Shown here in pieces: positions 33,770-47,075 of a stretch of 64,000 nt of DNA. Both the position numbers and the translations under genes were made by a program. Source of the stretch: Rehmannia glutinosa (lineage: Eukaryota; Streptophyta; Magnoliopsida; Lamiales; Orobanchaceae); the NCBI GenBank assembly GCA_016081115.2, contig CM071931.1, positions 12,966,284 to 13,030,283 on the forward strand, in the 5' to 3' direction. The notes beneath the pieces were generated by a model. It worked only from the letters and a program-made list of their open reading frames with translations, was not told where the DNA came from and made no database searches. How positions within the stretch are numbered: the first letter of the stretch is position 1; each line of letters begins with the position of its first letter.

Positions 33770-34652
33770 GGGTGAATTTTATAATAGGGTCCAAATTTAA
33801 GAAAATCTATCATTTTAAGACCCAAAATTTCAACTTTCTCAAATCAAGATCCAATTTTTATTTTTTTCTCAAATTTGGCTCTCCTCAAATTTTGGGTTCT
33901 CATTTCAAGACCCAAAATTTCAACATTCTCAAATCAATACCCAATTTTTTTTTTTCTCAAACATGGTCCTCCCCAAATTTGGATTCCCCTTCAAGTTTTA
34001 GAATTAAAAAAAAAAAATAGTAGTGTAATCTATCACGTCAACCACAAAAATTATTTTTCTTCCTCTTTTCGTTTTTCGCTCATTCTTTTTACCTCATTCA
34101 TACTTATTATCAATTTTGATTAACGTGTAGAAACCAAGATCTATAAATATAAATGTATGTAGCTAACAAGATGAAAAAAACCGTAAAATATTTATCGGTT
34201 ACTAAAAAAATAAGATATACCAAATTATGAATGAAAAAGAAGTAGTAAAATATTTTTAATTAATAAAAAACTAAGATATCCAAATTATGATTGAATTTTA
34301 CGATTTAAAACAAGTATCAATTAGGAAAAAGAATGAACAAAAAAATAAAAAGAGAAAGAAAATTAATTTTTGTGGCTTTGTGATAGATTACATTAATATT
34401 TTTCTTTTTGTTAAATTTTAAAACCGGAATTGAGATCCCAAAATTTGGGGAGGGTCCGATTTGAGAAAAAAATAAAAATTGAGTCTTGATTTGAGAATGT
34501 TGAAATTGTGGGTATTGAAGTGAGAACCCAAAATTTGAGAGAGAACCCAATTTGAGAAAAAAAAAAATTGGGTCTTGATTTGAGAAGGTCGAAATTATGG
34601 GTATTGAAATTATAGATATTCTAAAATTTGGATCCTATTATGAAATTCTCCC
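33770..34652. mobile_element. Foldback MITE, Mutator-type, 883 bp
   Basis: Left end GGGTGAATTTTATAATAGGG and right end (minus strand) GGGAGAATTTCATAATAGGA are inverted copies. The inverted arms extend about 240 bases (33770-34010 against 34415-34652), each built of short repeats like AAGACCCAAAATTTCAACAT. Exact 10-base duplications ATGAAAAGAT flank it (33760-33769 and 34653-34662). No coding content. The long inverted arms, duplication length and GGG ends suit a Mutator-like foldback MITE. Confidence 0.88.
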
Positions 34653-35468
34653 ATGAAAAGATTTAAATTGTTCATTTGACAATATTGACCTCATAATCTA
34701 TAATCATGAAATAATTAATTTGCCTTATTAGCACTGATTTAAGCATAAATAGTAACCAAAAACTAAATATATGACATATTCAGAAAAATCATTTTGGAAT
34801 TAATGATTCCTATCACTAATACACGAAACTCCGTACTACTAAATGCCTAAATGGTTAGTTTCTGGAAATTAAAAGAATAAAAAAAATATTAACTAGTTTG
34901 GTAAAGTACGACTTTGAAGAATTTTTTTATAAATTGGCCAACAGTTATAACATTATTGAAATCATTTGGCTTCCTGTTTAAGAATAACCTATAAAATATA
35001 ATTAACTAGAGCTGATGTTTATAAATTGGCCAACATTATTATTTTAATATTATTAAATTGATAATGAAAGTATCTATTAACATGAGTTGATGTTCATTAC
35101 TTTATTTTAAGAATAATATTCATATAAAGTAAATAAAAATAAAAAATTATACATCAAATTTATATTTTCAAATATTGACTTAAATATCAAATTTAGCTTG
35201 TTTAGGATTATATGAGTATATTTATGTCTTTATATTAATATTAGATCATCACTCTCTTTCCCATACATACTCTACATCTCTATAAAAAATTACATGTATA
35301 TATTTGTGAGATATATATTTTCATATCGAATTTTGATTGTTGAAAAAATGAATACTTGACATTTTCAATTAAATATTTTATTAACAAAAATATATTAATA
35401 CATCTATCAATTAATTTCTTCTTAAAAAGATTGAACAAAAATTCGGAGGAATACTATACCAAAAAAAA

Positions 35469-35690
35469 AACGGCCAATGCGTTTACATTGATAAATGACA
35501 AGCAAGATCTTTGAATATCATTTAATAATAAGTTGGAATATCATACCATTTATAATTTTTCCTAACAAAAAACCACCCGCCCAATGTGTATATATTGATA
35601 AATGGCAAGGAAGATCTTTGACTACCGTTTTATAATAAGTTGAAATATCATACCATTTATAATATATTCCTAATTTATGTACAAAATATT
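35469..35690. repeat. Tandem duplication of about 110 bp
   Basis: Two diverged copies, each running from CCAATG.GT through ATTGATAAATG and CAAG.AAGATCTTTGA to ATATCATACCATTTATAAT. Confidence 0.8.
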
Positions 35691-35797
35691 TGAACAAAGC
35701 AAGATCTACGGTTAGGATTTTGTGATAAAATAATTCATAATATAGGAAGCGAAAATGAGCAGAATTGTTTTTCTACGGATAAATCAAGCGCTATGAT

Positions 35798-35799
<2 letters not shown>

Positions 35800-35831
<32 letters not shown>
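35800..35831. repeat. (TA)n microsatellite
   Basis: Uninterrupted TA repeat of about 16 units. Confidence 0.9.
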
Positions 35832-35837
<6 letters not shown>

Positions 35838-37376
35838 TTATCTGATTATTTAATCATTGCGAACTTACCAAATTTAAAAATAATTATTTTTCTTTCTTTA
35901 TGCCAAATGTTCTTAGAATAAATCATGTATGAATAATCCTCACGAGAAAAATTATATATGAATAATCCTCACGAAAAATCATATATGAATAGTAATTAGC
36001 TAGAATTGGTTGAAAGATTTACATAACTTAAAATGGTAACAAATATTTGACTGCTCAAAAGTATTATGCATATTTGTTACATTTCTTGCCACTCCACACA
36101 ATCAAGAAATAATTTTACTACAAAATTCAAGCCGTAGATATTGTCAATATATATTAAATGAAATCATTGCCATATATGGTCCCGTTGTTCCGTGCACAAA
36201 TGACACTAATTATGTCAATAATTTTTTTCCGATTTTTCCTTATTAACGCGCATAAAAATAGTTTGGTATAATTATCGTCAATTTTTTGAATATTTGGGAA
36301 AATTATAGGATTTAGTATATAATTTTTAAATTTCAAGTTCCTAAATTTACTAAATCATGAGTGGAAAAACAATTAGCCAATAAAAATATTTCTATTACTA
36401 ATTTTTTTGTCATTGACTTACCAAAGGAAAAGCACCACCAATTTTGGATAACTCCAAAATATTCATTGGTTAGTTGAATTCTCTGATTGGTTTTAAATGA
36501 ACCACTGATCATTTGTTTAATTTAAAATTTATACATAAACTAATTCTAAATGAACCCTTAGTTTTTTGTTTTATTATATATGTGAAATATGTTTTTGCAT
36601 ATTAATATAACTTAGTATCCACATTTGCAAAAAAAATATCTTGTGTTAAAATACTAATTCACATAATTGTCCGATTATGTCAATTTTTTTATCAAGGCCC
36701 AAATTACAAATTTCTCAATCTATAGTTGATTGTATCCATACGAAATAAAGATGAAGAAATTCCAGCTATATATCGATTAGTAATTTTCTGAAATTGGGAC
36801 AAATTGGAACTCTTCTTGAATTCTCCCCTTAATCTATGTCGTGACTCAATTAAAAAAGAAACTCAAATTCACGACACACAATTTAATAAACCTCGAACTT
36901 TATTGAGTTTATAATTGTGCAAACTACAAAAGATATCGTTATATGCAAAACTAATAATATTTTTAGCAAGCTTTAGATATCATAATGATGAAACTAACGA
37001 TCGCTTTAATATTCGAATGATCTAAGTCATGCAAAACTAAAGTATCTCGATCATAATGTTATGTAGCAATATAAATAATAGGGATAAAAGATTCATTTTG
37101 ATATATAAAAAAATATGACAAACTAAATAATGACATAATCAAATATCAAGAATAAGCAAAACAATATAAAAAATTAATATATTATACTAACCAGAAAAGG
37201 TTCATGATGATCCAAAAAGAAACTTTCAAAAACTTTGATTTAATACAAAATTCGGATTGGATCCTGTTAATATATGCAAAGGGTCTGATGAAAATGACTC
37301 TTGGATAAAACATGAAGATGGAACCATACACAAATTAATATATATCCATATTAGTAATCCGAATAAGTAAGATGGA

Positions 37377-38095
37377 AATCGAGAATATCTTCAATGCTCT
37401 CCAATACTCGGGGAACAAAAGGTTACGCTCGCCGTGTTCGACTAGAATCGCTTGCTCGAGATTGGTGGAGAACAGGTTGAGAGAAAGTGGGAACAGGATC
37501 AAATAGATAGGACATGGGAAAATTTCTGGCTGAATTCAATGAGCAATACATATCCCAAGTCGTGAAGGAGGCACGCCGGGATGAATTCCATAAGTTGAGA
37601 CAGGGAACATGTCTCAGTGGCCCAAGATGAGTCCGAATTCCATCGGTTATCCAAATATGCCCCAGAACAATCAAAGACGGAAGCGGACAAATTGTATAAG
37701 TTCACACGGGACTCAAGTCTGGAACTCGAAAACAACTTTTGATCGTTGAAATAACAACATACTCACCCCTGATAAAGCGACCCTCCGCATTGAGTCGGGA
37801 CTTAACCGCATTGGTCGATTCACCAATAGGCCATCGAACAGTCTCAAAAGGACAGCAGATGGGACAACCATCAAGGCCGCTTGTTAAAATTGAAGGGGCC
37901 AGTTGTTAAGACAGAAAAAGGGAAAGGACCGATCTGAGAAAACCGGGCCAAGTATGTACACATTGCCAAAAACCGGGTCATACTTGCCAATGATCGTTGG
38001 CGTAAACATGGAAGGTGTTTACTGTGGTAGTAATCAACACCAAATGAAGGATTGCCCAAATACGAAGACCGGACCAAACAGTGCAACCACGTAGA
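37377..38095 (+). pseudogene. Chromovirus (gypsy) gag relic, truncated at the 5' side
   Basis: In mixed frames: ENIFNALQYSG, LAVFRLESLARDWW, then FLAEFNEQYI, VVKEARRDEFHKLRQGT and SEFHRLSKYAPE, all typical of the gypsy retrotransposon gag capsid. A zinc-knuckle-like CGSNQHQMKDC ends it at about 38060; the first Cys of CCHC is not clear. No gag start, PBS or LTR lies before it. Confidence 0.82.
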
Positions 38096-38179
38096 AGCGG
38101 CTAACGGCCAGGGTAATCGGGCAAGGATGCCTGCCGAGCATTTGCACTAGCCGGACATGAGGCTCAAGAGGCAACAGAC

Positions 38180-39419
38180 GTGGTGGAAGGTACGCTTCTA
38201 GTATCTAGCCATTACGCTAAAGTACTATTTGACCCTGGGTCAACGCATTCATTTGTCGCACCACATTTTGTACACAAGTTGCATGCATGCATGGAACATA
38301 TGCCTATAGGTTTAGAAGTATCCACTCCTATGGGCGCAAGCCGAATAATGATATTATCTATAATGCATGCGAAGTTAAAATTGATGAGATAAATTTCCCT
38401 GCGATTTGATTTGATTTGCCGCCTATATCTCGAATACGACATTATATTGGGAATGAATGGTTGTCTGCACACCATGCACAAATGGACTGCCATCGCAAGT
38501 CCATTAAACTATGTGAACCCGATAAGCCCGAAGTGGAAATTTCGGAAGAGCACGAGTTAAGATTGCCCCAATCATTTCAAAGAATGAAAGCGAAGAAGGC
38601 GATCACTAGAGGGGCACAAGGGTACTTGGCGTTTGTAATTAACAAACCTAAGGTTGAGACACAAATTAATCAAGTACCTATAGTATCGGAATATACAGAT
38701 GTATTTCCACAAGAACTCACCACTGTCCCTCCAGATAGGGAAGTTGAGTTCACTATCGAGGTATTACCAGGAACCGCCCCGATTGCCAGAACGCCGTATA
38801 GAATGGCTCCTGTTGAGTTACAAGAGTTGAAGACACAATTACAGAAGCTGATGGATGTGGGATTTATTCGGCCAAGTACGTCTCCCTGGGGAGCACCGGT
38901 ACTATTTGTCAAAAAGAAAGACGGCACATTAAGACTGTGTATAGACTATCGCGGACTTAACAACGTGACCATCAAGAACAAATATCCCCTCCCGAGGATA
39001 GACGAACTGTTTGATCAACTACAAGGAGCGACAGTGTACTCGAAGTTTGATTTACAACAAGGATATTATCAGTTAAAGATCCGTGAAGAGGACGTTTCAA
39101 AACAAAGATTTCGGACGGATATGGACACTACGTGTTTGTAGTGATGCCTTTCGGTCTGACAAACGCACCAGCAGCGTTTATGGATCTAATGCATCGAGTC
39201 TTTCAACCTTATTTGGATCAATTCGTAGTGATATTCATTGATGACATACTCGTATACTCTAAGTCTAAAGAAGAGCATGAGCGTCATCTGAAAATTGTTT
39301 TAGAGACACTACGAGAGCACAAGCTGTATGCCAAATTCAGCAAGTGTGAATTTTGGCTTAGTGAAGTCGCATTCTTGGGACACATAGTATCCAAGATCGG
39401 GATCGCCGTAGATCCTTGA
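38180..39419 (+). pseudogene. Chromovirus protease and reverse transcriptase
   Basis: Protease: VLFDPGSTHSFV at about 38226, with DPG in place of the usual DSG/DTG, so the catalytic Asp remains but the loop is changed. RT runs 38660-39419: GTAPIARTPYRMAP, LRLCIDYRGLNNVTIKNKYP, YSKFDLQQGYYQLKI, then a frameshift near 39130 and FGLTNAPAAFMDLMHRVF followed by the catalytic FIDDILVYS. The longest open part (38416-39141) is 241 codons. Confidence 0.93.
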
Positions 39420-39439
39420 AGTCTGACGGCAGGTGGTTG

Positions 39440-41115
39440 AATGGAAACAACCCGAGTCAGAACGGAGATTAGAAGTTTCTTAGGACTAGGTGGATATTAT
39501 CGAAGATTTATCCAAGATTTCTCCAAGATAGCGGACCACTCACTCGACTAACCCGGAATAAGTCAAGTTTGAGTGGAATGACAAGTGTGAGGCTAGTTTC
39601 CAAGAGTCAAGAAACGACTTACTACGGCTCCGTCTTAGCCCTTCCAAAGGGAATGGTAAAACTTTGTCATCTACAAAGGACGCATCAAAGGAAGGACTAG
39701 GAGCGTGCTCATGCAAGAATGAAAGGTCATTGCTTACGCATCACGAAAACTCAAGCCGTATGAAGCCAATTACCCAACGCATGACTTGGAATTGGCGGCA
39801 ATAGTGTTCGCGTTAAAGAAATGGAGGCACTACCTCTACGGAGCAACATTCACGGTTTACACAGATCATAAGAGCCTAAAGTATCTATTCTCTCGGAAGG
39901 AACTCAATTTGAGGCAACGGAGATGGATGGAGTTAATATAAGATTATCACTTTGATATTCAATACCATCCCTGAAAAGCTAACGTAGTAGGCGACGCCTT
40001 AAGTAGAAAGCGAGTTTAGCTAGACTAATGATTCGAGAGTGAGATCATTAGAAGAATTAAGCACTTGGAATCCGACGAGAACCAGACTCGAATTTCATGT
40101 GCTAATATTTCGATTAAACCCGATCTCTTGAACAAGATCAAAGTAACACGAGGGGATTGACGTGCAACTTCAAAAACTAAAAGAGAAGATACTCAAAGGA
40201 GAGAGATCGGAAATTCTCGCACGGGAAGATGGGATCATCAGATTTCGGAATAGAATTTGTGTACCGAGTGATGAGCAACTTAGGAACAAGAATCCTCTCG
40301 AGAAGCACACCGTTCGAAATACACTATACATCCCTGGGAGGAAACAAAATGTATAAGGACTTGAAACAAAGATTACGGTGGGCAAACATGAAGAACCAGG
40401 TAGCGAGTTCGTTGCGAGATGCTTGACTTGTCAACGAGTAAAAGTTGAGCACCAACGACCATCCGGTTTATTACAACCGTTGAAAATTCCCGAGTGGAAA
40501 TGGGAACACATAACGATGGACTTCGTGACGGATCTACCAAGGACCGAGGCGGCGATGATGCTATATGGGTAGTCGTGATCGACTCACAAAATCGCACACT
40601 TCCTACCCATGAAGAAAACCGACACTTACGAAAACTTGCGCGATTTATATCCGAGAGATCATTCGACCGCATGGAGTGCCGATCGACATAGTGTCGACAG
40701 ACCCGAGATTTATCTCTAGATTCGGAAATGCTTACATGAGGAATTGGGTACCTCGCTAAGTTTCAAAGACAAAGAAGACATCCACAAACGATGGCCGATG
40801 CCCCGAGCGAGCGATTCAAACCCTGGAAGACATGTCGCGAGCATGCACGTTGGACTTCCAAGGAAGTTGGGATTCACACTTACCATTGGCCGAGTTCGCC
40901 TATAATAACACTATCGGCCACAATTGGGATGGCACCCTACGAAGCCTTGTATGGGCGAAAGTGTAGATCCCCACTACACTGGGAGATTGATGACCAATGG
41001 ACTCCAAAGAGAAACGAAAGTCACCATCGATTCCAAAGGTCGACTTAGTTCGGAGGCCATGGAGAAGGTCAAGTTGATCAAGGAACGTGAAGATGAAGCC
41101 ATAATTATTGTTTAG
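39440..41115 (+). pseudogene. Chromovirus RNase H and integrase relic
   Basis: RNase H: VIAYASRKLKPYEANYPTHD, YLYGATFTVYTDHKSLKYLF, ending DALSRK near 40010. Integrase pieces: TCQRVKVEHQRPSGLLQPL (40425-40480), EHITMDFVTDLP (40505), and TIGMAPYEALYGRKCRSPL (40920-40975) from the GPY side of the core. It ends at about 41115 with VKLIKEREDEA and no chromodomain or LTR follows. Lineage (Tekay/Del-like) is inferred from these motifs. Confidence 0.88.
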
Positions 41116-41534
41116 GCTTCGAATTTATGATCGACAATATGAGAAAAGTGATGAAGATATGTAGAAGAACAATAAAAGTGATAAAGATATGTTTTGAAAC
41201 AAATAAAAGTGATGAAGATATATAAAAGAAAAGAAGAACTGACTTTTAGTTGTTTGGCTCTGTTCATATAATTATGGTGGAAAAAATTACCATTTATAAT
41301 ACACGTCTTATAATATAATGATCTTTGATATATTACAATGATCTTCTTATAATACATTCCTAAAATAAAAATATATAATAATTAGTATCATTTATAATTT
41401 ATAATAATTACCATTTTTAATGTTTAGAATTCTTTCCTAATATAATAAGCGAAAAGAGCGGGAAATTTTTTTCCTGACTTACGCTATTATATATATATAT
41501 AGATTAATACATAACAAATATATATACATACATA
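41116..41534. other. AT-rich intergenic with a short tandem repeat
   Basis: 41140-41235 has three units of about 31 bases built on AAAAGTGATGAAGATAT. The rest is AT-rich without recognisable content, with a (TA)n stretch before the inverted-repeat element. Confidence 0.55.
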
Positions 41535-42064
41535 GGGGAGAGGATCCTGTGAGACCACTCTCTTAGGTTAGTCCATAAGACCCAATCTAGACCATCCAAA
41601 TAGTAAAACAATGGCCAAGATTCGTTACAATCTATACAAGTTCACGAAAGTAACTATACAATAGAAAGGGTAAAATTGGAATCCGAGAAAATTATTAATG
41701 GTAACCTCCTCCTACATTATAGGGGCGTGATCTGTTATTGATCAATTCCCCATAAATCACGCAAATTCACCATATACAATCAAAAATATACGTCTCCTTC
41801 CCAACGCCAACATTGCATCTCCATTATCAAAACCTCTGTAATCACCATTATCACCCAAAATCGGCCTTTCATCCACAAATAAATTGAACGCGACAAAAAA
41901 CTAACAATTTGCATAGAATTATCATCTGTTTGATTGGATAGAATTATACAATGGAAAAAGTGTTGATTACAACGCAATCAAGAATGTCCTCCGGTAATTT
42001 ACAGAAAAAGTTATTACATTCATACGCTTTGTGAATCAACAACTCGATATCCAACTATATGCAC

Positions 42065-42660
42065 TTCTATTATTGTTGCTTTGTATGTTTAGTATGTTAA
42101 TGTTGTCTAAATAGTGTGTCAATATAGTATATATATTTTTATATTTTTGCATGTTACCCACTTGTATGAAGGTTGCAGCTCAATTAGTAGTTTGTATGTT
42201 TAGAACCGGATAATTTGCCGATTTAGAATATAAGTGTAAATTGTTGCTTTGTATGCAAAAATATATAACTCGTATTATTGTTGCTTTGTATGTTTAGTGT
42301 GTGAATTTTGTCTATTTAGTGTGTCAACATTGTATATATATGTTTATATGTCTGCATACTACCCACCCGTATGAATGTTGAATCTCAATTAGTAGTTTGT
42401 ATGTTTAGAAACAGGATAATTTGCGAATTTAGAATATAAGTCTAAATTGTTGCTTTGTATGCAAAAATATAGAACTCGTATTATTGTTGATTTGTATGTT
42501 TAGTGTGTGAATTTTGTCTATTTACTTTGTGTCAACGTTGTATATATAGTTTTATATGTTTGCATATTACCCACCGTATGAAGGTTACATCTCATTAGTA
42601 GTTTGTATGTTTAGTACGGATAATTTGCCAATTTAGAATATAAGTCTTGTGTATATAGCA
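42065..42660. repeat. Tandem repeat of about 205 bp, three units
   Basis: Units begin at TATTATTGTTGCTTTGTATG (about 42070, 42272, 42479). Each contains GTGTGTCAA, a TACCCAC motif, and TTAGTAGTTTGTATGTTTAG. Lies in the left arm of the large inverted-repeat element. Confidence 0.85.
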
Positions 42661-42966
42661 TTATGTATATACATAGTTACACCTTATCTCGCATATAGTA
42701 CATTTGTTACCAAATTCGTTGCATGTTTGTTCAAAGAATTACAATATGTATATATTTATTTATTCGTTGTATATTTATAAGGCAACATTGTATATTTACG
42801 TCTGTAATTTGTTCAAGTAAAAATTATCTCTGTCATAATAAATTAATAAGTTTGTATACTTATAAATCAAAACGTGCATGTATAGACTATTAAAAATATA
42901 TGAATGATGTTATAAAACTGTATATATAATATATACATTTTGTATTATTGTCTAATAACTTTTGTG

Positions 42967-43085
42967 ATGTCAAAAACAACAGAGGACAACGACTCGAAAT
43001 CTCGCCAGGATCAACAAAATATTGGATACCGTGAGGTGGAACACGAAAAAATTCCGCAAGTGGGGATGCATTTCGCTATGTTGGA
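42967..43085 (+). pseudogene. FAR1-like N-terminal fragment, left side of the LTR insertion
   Basis: An open frame from ATG 42967 (MSKTTEDNDSKSRQ) reaches IPQVGMHFAML, where the solo LTR enters. Plant FAR1/FHY3-related proteins, domesticated from Mutator transposases, often begin their DNA-binding domain with a VGM.F..L....FY pattern. The frame stays open across the empty site into 46812, giving GVQFYR, and stops at 46930. The central transposase domain is absent. Confidence 0.45.
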
Positions 43086-46000
43086 TGTGAGGCCCCAGTT
43101 TTAACAACGTGAGATATGATGTTATGTAGTGATTATTTATTCGGCTATGTATCACAAACCTATTATTAATGAAACGCGACTCTACTTTTTTGTTTATTTC
43201 TTCCAACGTCAATTATGCATTTCGCGTTTTTGAACGACGATTTTATATTCTCCTCTAGTATTATTACTTGATCGCTTAACTACGACTTTAGAACTATTGG
43301 ACCCTCGATAATTTAGGAGTCTATTCCAATCCTTAACCAAATATTTCACATTATTCTATAATACACTCTCAATCAACTTCCAATTTATTTTGAGGAAGAT
43401 ACACACTTTTTATTCTTCACATCCTTATTATTATTTTTACCTCCTAAATATTTTTTTACACATATATATAAACCTACACATTTCAATCTTAAAAAAAAAA
43501 AATAATACTTATTTCCCCCAACTTTCGGCCATATGCATAAAGGGGGGACAATCTTTTCTTTCAACCAATTTTAGTGAATAAAGAAATGACAAGACATTAT
43601 ATGATATCATTCATCAATCTTTAAAGCAAATGGAGCATGTGGTACGGCTAAGGAGCAATGAATGAGGAAAGGAATAATTCCAATTCCAATCAATTCTAGT
43701 ATTTTATTCTACTCCATCATCTTCCATTAAATTATATACCACACTTTTTATTTTTTATACACTCATCTACCCACTCACAAGACTTTACACACATTCAATT
43801 ATCTTCCACACCACCTAATCTACAAACCCATACAAAACACCATCAAAAGAAAAAAATGTGCTAGTGTGTGTAGTGTTCGGCCAACCTAGTTGTGGGAGGA
43901 AATCAATTTCATTTTTCCTCTTACAACATCCACTCTATTCTCTCAAAACTCCTCATTTCTAACACTTAATCTCAAAACACAAAAATCCTTCCCTATTTCT
44001 CCTTAAGGCCGAAAACATAAGTAAGAGTTGAGAAAATTTCTATTTTGAGACTACTTGAAGACATTAAGGTGAGTATTAACCATTTGTTCCTAGTATATTT
44101 TCTTTAGACTTGAGAGTTTAAATTTAACACCAAAATATGGTTTGGATACCATTTAGGGGCTGATCTTCAAGAGTTTGAGTCAAGAAGTTGATTCAAGAAA
44201 GAAGACTACATTTTAGATCAACCCGAGAAACTACTACGAGGTGGGTAGAAAATCCTTTCAACTTCTAGGTGTTTTAATTCATAAAAATGCATGTAGTATT
44301 TTGTTATTGAGCATTTTAGATATATATTATATATTGCATGCTATTTTCTTGTATCAAGTTGGAAAAATTTCTCAAGTGTTGCTCAAAATACGATTACGAA
44401 AATTAAGACATACATGCACACTTTATTGTCAAATTTGATAAATTCTTGTATGAGATGGATATGTATGTTTATGACTCTCGAAATCTATGTTTTGAATGAC
44501 CTATAACCTGGACAAGTCGAGCATAATTGATTAAATTTCGATTTTTGGACTTAAAATGCAAAAATGGAAAGTTGGTGGACTTAAGTGAAAGAAAATAAAA
44601 CTTAAGGGACCTCTCTGTAAATTTCGATTTTGGGACTGTACTCAGGTTCAAAAATGATGTTTTGACATTTTAATAAAGTTTTAAGAGTTTTTAGATAAAT
44701 AAAATCAACCCTTAAAAGCCCAAGGACTAGATTGTAAAATTTGAGAAGTTTAAGGGCTATTTTGCAAATTTCGAAACTGTACCAGACCCTAATTTTAAAA
44801 TTTGAAATTTTAACTTTTAAGGGACTGGAAATAACATATTTTAAGTGTATTCCAAAAATCCAAGTGTTTAGAGCTTGGAAAGTAATTTTATAAAACTTGA
44901 GGGACCAAATTGTAAAAGATTAAACTTGAGGACCCAAATGAAATTTCCAGGACTTATGCAGTCCATGCACCTGGAAATACTAATTTACCTATAACATAAT
45001 TATATTTTGGACCCAAGGTTCAAATTTCATAACAATTGGACCCCTAAAAGCCTTAAAGGCAATTATTTCAAAATGGGACAAAAATGAGATTTTCAAAAGT
45101 TGAGGGACCTATACTTATGACGTTTTAAAACTGCTTTTGTCCCAATATCCCACTAACCTTAGTGACATTTTCCAACTGGAATCATATTAGAAGCCCTTCC
45201 GGTTTGTGAGTTCCGATTATTTTAAACTTAGGGCCCGAAATGACAATTTTAACAATTTTGGGGCCAATGTGAGAATTTTATAAAAACTCGACCTCAAAAC
45301 TTTAAAAACCTGAATCTTTGAACAATATAGAGAATTTAAGAACTGACCTCATAATTGTTCAAGGTCGGGACATTTATTTATTTAACTTTTAACCCCAAAA
45401 GTATTGGTTTTGACAAAACGGGGCTAATTGTAAATTTTATTTTTATAAGGACCTAACTCAAATTATTTTCTTTTAAAGAAACAGCCCTGGACTCTCTTAC
45501 TTTAATATTTAATTAAAATATTTTAATTTCTCAAAAATCCCTTGACTTATCGGATCGCCTTGACCGATTAATACCCGATCGCGGGCGACTTCCTCGTCTT
45601 GCGATTTGAATCTATAACGGGACTTATGTTCCACCTAATCGTTCAAGATATCGAAGATTACTTATCCTCCCGATAATCATCTTCATCCAAATAACTCCAC
45701 CAACGCCATAATTACCTTACGCAAATTTTTGAAAACTTTTCATGAACTCGCTTCCCAAATCAATAATACTCGATTGCCTGGTTGACTACATGAACTTGTG
45801 TTTACTTTCCCCGCTGAGTCAACTTGGTATGTCGAGCTCACAATCGGAATGGATACGCCGGGATGGAACCGGCAGCTCGGCTGCTATTCCACTCTTCCGA
45901 CCCCATCGCCCTAATCCCGCAATCGAGGGACGGAGTTGTCCAAGGAAGCGGGTCGTAGTACTTGAGGTATAATCATGATTATGACAAATCCGAGCCTTGC

Positions 46001-46806
46001 TAGCTCCACTGTGATTTTGTCTTTGCCTATGGAGCGATAAGGTGACAGGTCTTGGACCATATTGCTCGGGAGTTACAAGGAAGAACGCAGAATCGCCATC
46101 GATCCACACGATTCCGAGTTAATCGGACCCGCTTGGTTGGCGCTACAAATCCGTGACGCAACCGCTACTTGTATTGCATAGGTTGGCGCTACAAATCCCT
46201 ACGCAACCGCTTACTTGTCTTGTATAGGATTGGCGTTACAAACCGTCACGCAATCCTCACGTTTACTTGGACCATAGTGCCTCGCTTGACCATGAACTAT
46301 TTTCTCAAATTGTATAAGTATATTACTTAATATGTTTATCACGACGCTTGTGGACTGTGTGTGAAATCATGCATCATCTCTCACACGTTTTCATACAACT
46401 AAATTTCTCGTATTAACTATTTATATCGCCACACTTGCACACGATCACCCCATCCACCGAGATTTTTGTCTCATTCCCTCCTGTTTTCTAACCTTTAGAT
46501 GAAGAGTACGCCAAGGCACCGAACCTCTGATTGAATCCCTATCGTTGTTGTGGAGCGACATTTCCTTTTACTTTTATTTGTTGTTGGACTCCTTCATTTT
46601 ATTTCTTTTGACCGTAAGTTAATTAAGATAATCTTTTGGGTTGTATTCGGATCGCTGGACCTTAAGATGTAATTTGTACTCGTGGTTATTTTAATTCCAT
46701 TGCATTAGACTCTATTTTCCTTGGAATTTTGTATATTTGGTTTCGATTGTTGATTTATTTCTCGTTTAAGTGATTGATCATTGTCGCGTCACGTTGGGGC
46801 GTGACA
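43086..46806 (+). mobile_element. Solo LTR of a chromovirus-type retrotransposon, 3.7 kb
   Basis: Begins TGTGAGGCCCCAG, ends GGGCGTGACA, and is flanked by exact 5-base duplications TTGGA (43081-43085 and 46807-46811). No PBS, gag or pol lies inside, so this is a single LTR left by recombination. Its last 1.4 kb matches 1-1434. The length fits Tekay/Del-like LTRs. All short open frames in it are incidental. Confidence 0.88.
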
Positions 46807-46811
46807 TTGGA

Positions 46812-47075
46812 AATCGGTGTACAATTTTACCGTCTTTTGGAACCAAAAAGTCGATTAGAGACGTATTGTGGGTCAACCTCACGACTTGATATTTCGTGTT
46901 ACCACCAAAACAGTAAAGAACAAAGCGGATGAATCGAGAGAAGTAGAATTGAGCCAAAGAGAGAAAGCATTAAAGCAAGCACAAAACTCAAAAGACGATG
47001 TGGAACATGTGGTGAGATCGGACGCATAACAAACCGAACATGTCCAAAACGCGACACCACGCCTTAGTGCAATGT
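46812..47075 (+). pseudogene. FAR1-like fragment, right side, with CCHC knuckle
   Basis: After the LTR the fragment continues with GVQFYR and stops at 46930. In another frame ESREVELSQREKALKQAQ follows, and near 46995-47050 there is RCGTCGEIGR..NRTCPKRD. This is the CxxCxxxG(H/R)xxxxC knuckle found near the C-terminus of Mutator transposases, with Arg where His is usual. Confidence 0.5.

Larger units (their letters stand above)
34663..37376. other. AT-rich intergenic, no gene seen
   Basis: No coding relic. It contains a tandem duplication (35469-35690), a (TA)n run (35800-35831) and three short repeats of TATGAATAATCCTCACGA (35925-35990). Confidence 0.5.

Noticed and set aside
42065..42660. 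Possible CRISPR-like array
   Set aside because: The units are contiguous 205-base tandem copies without unique spacers, in a plant genome.
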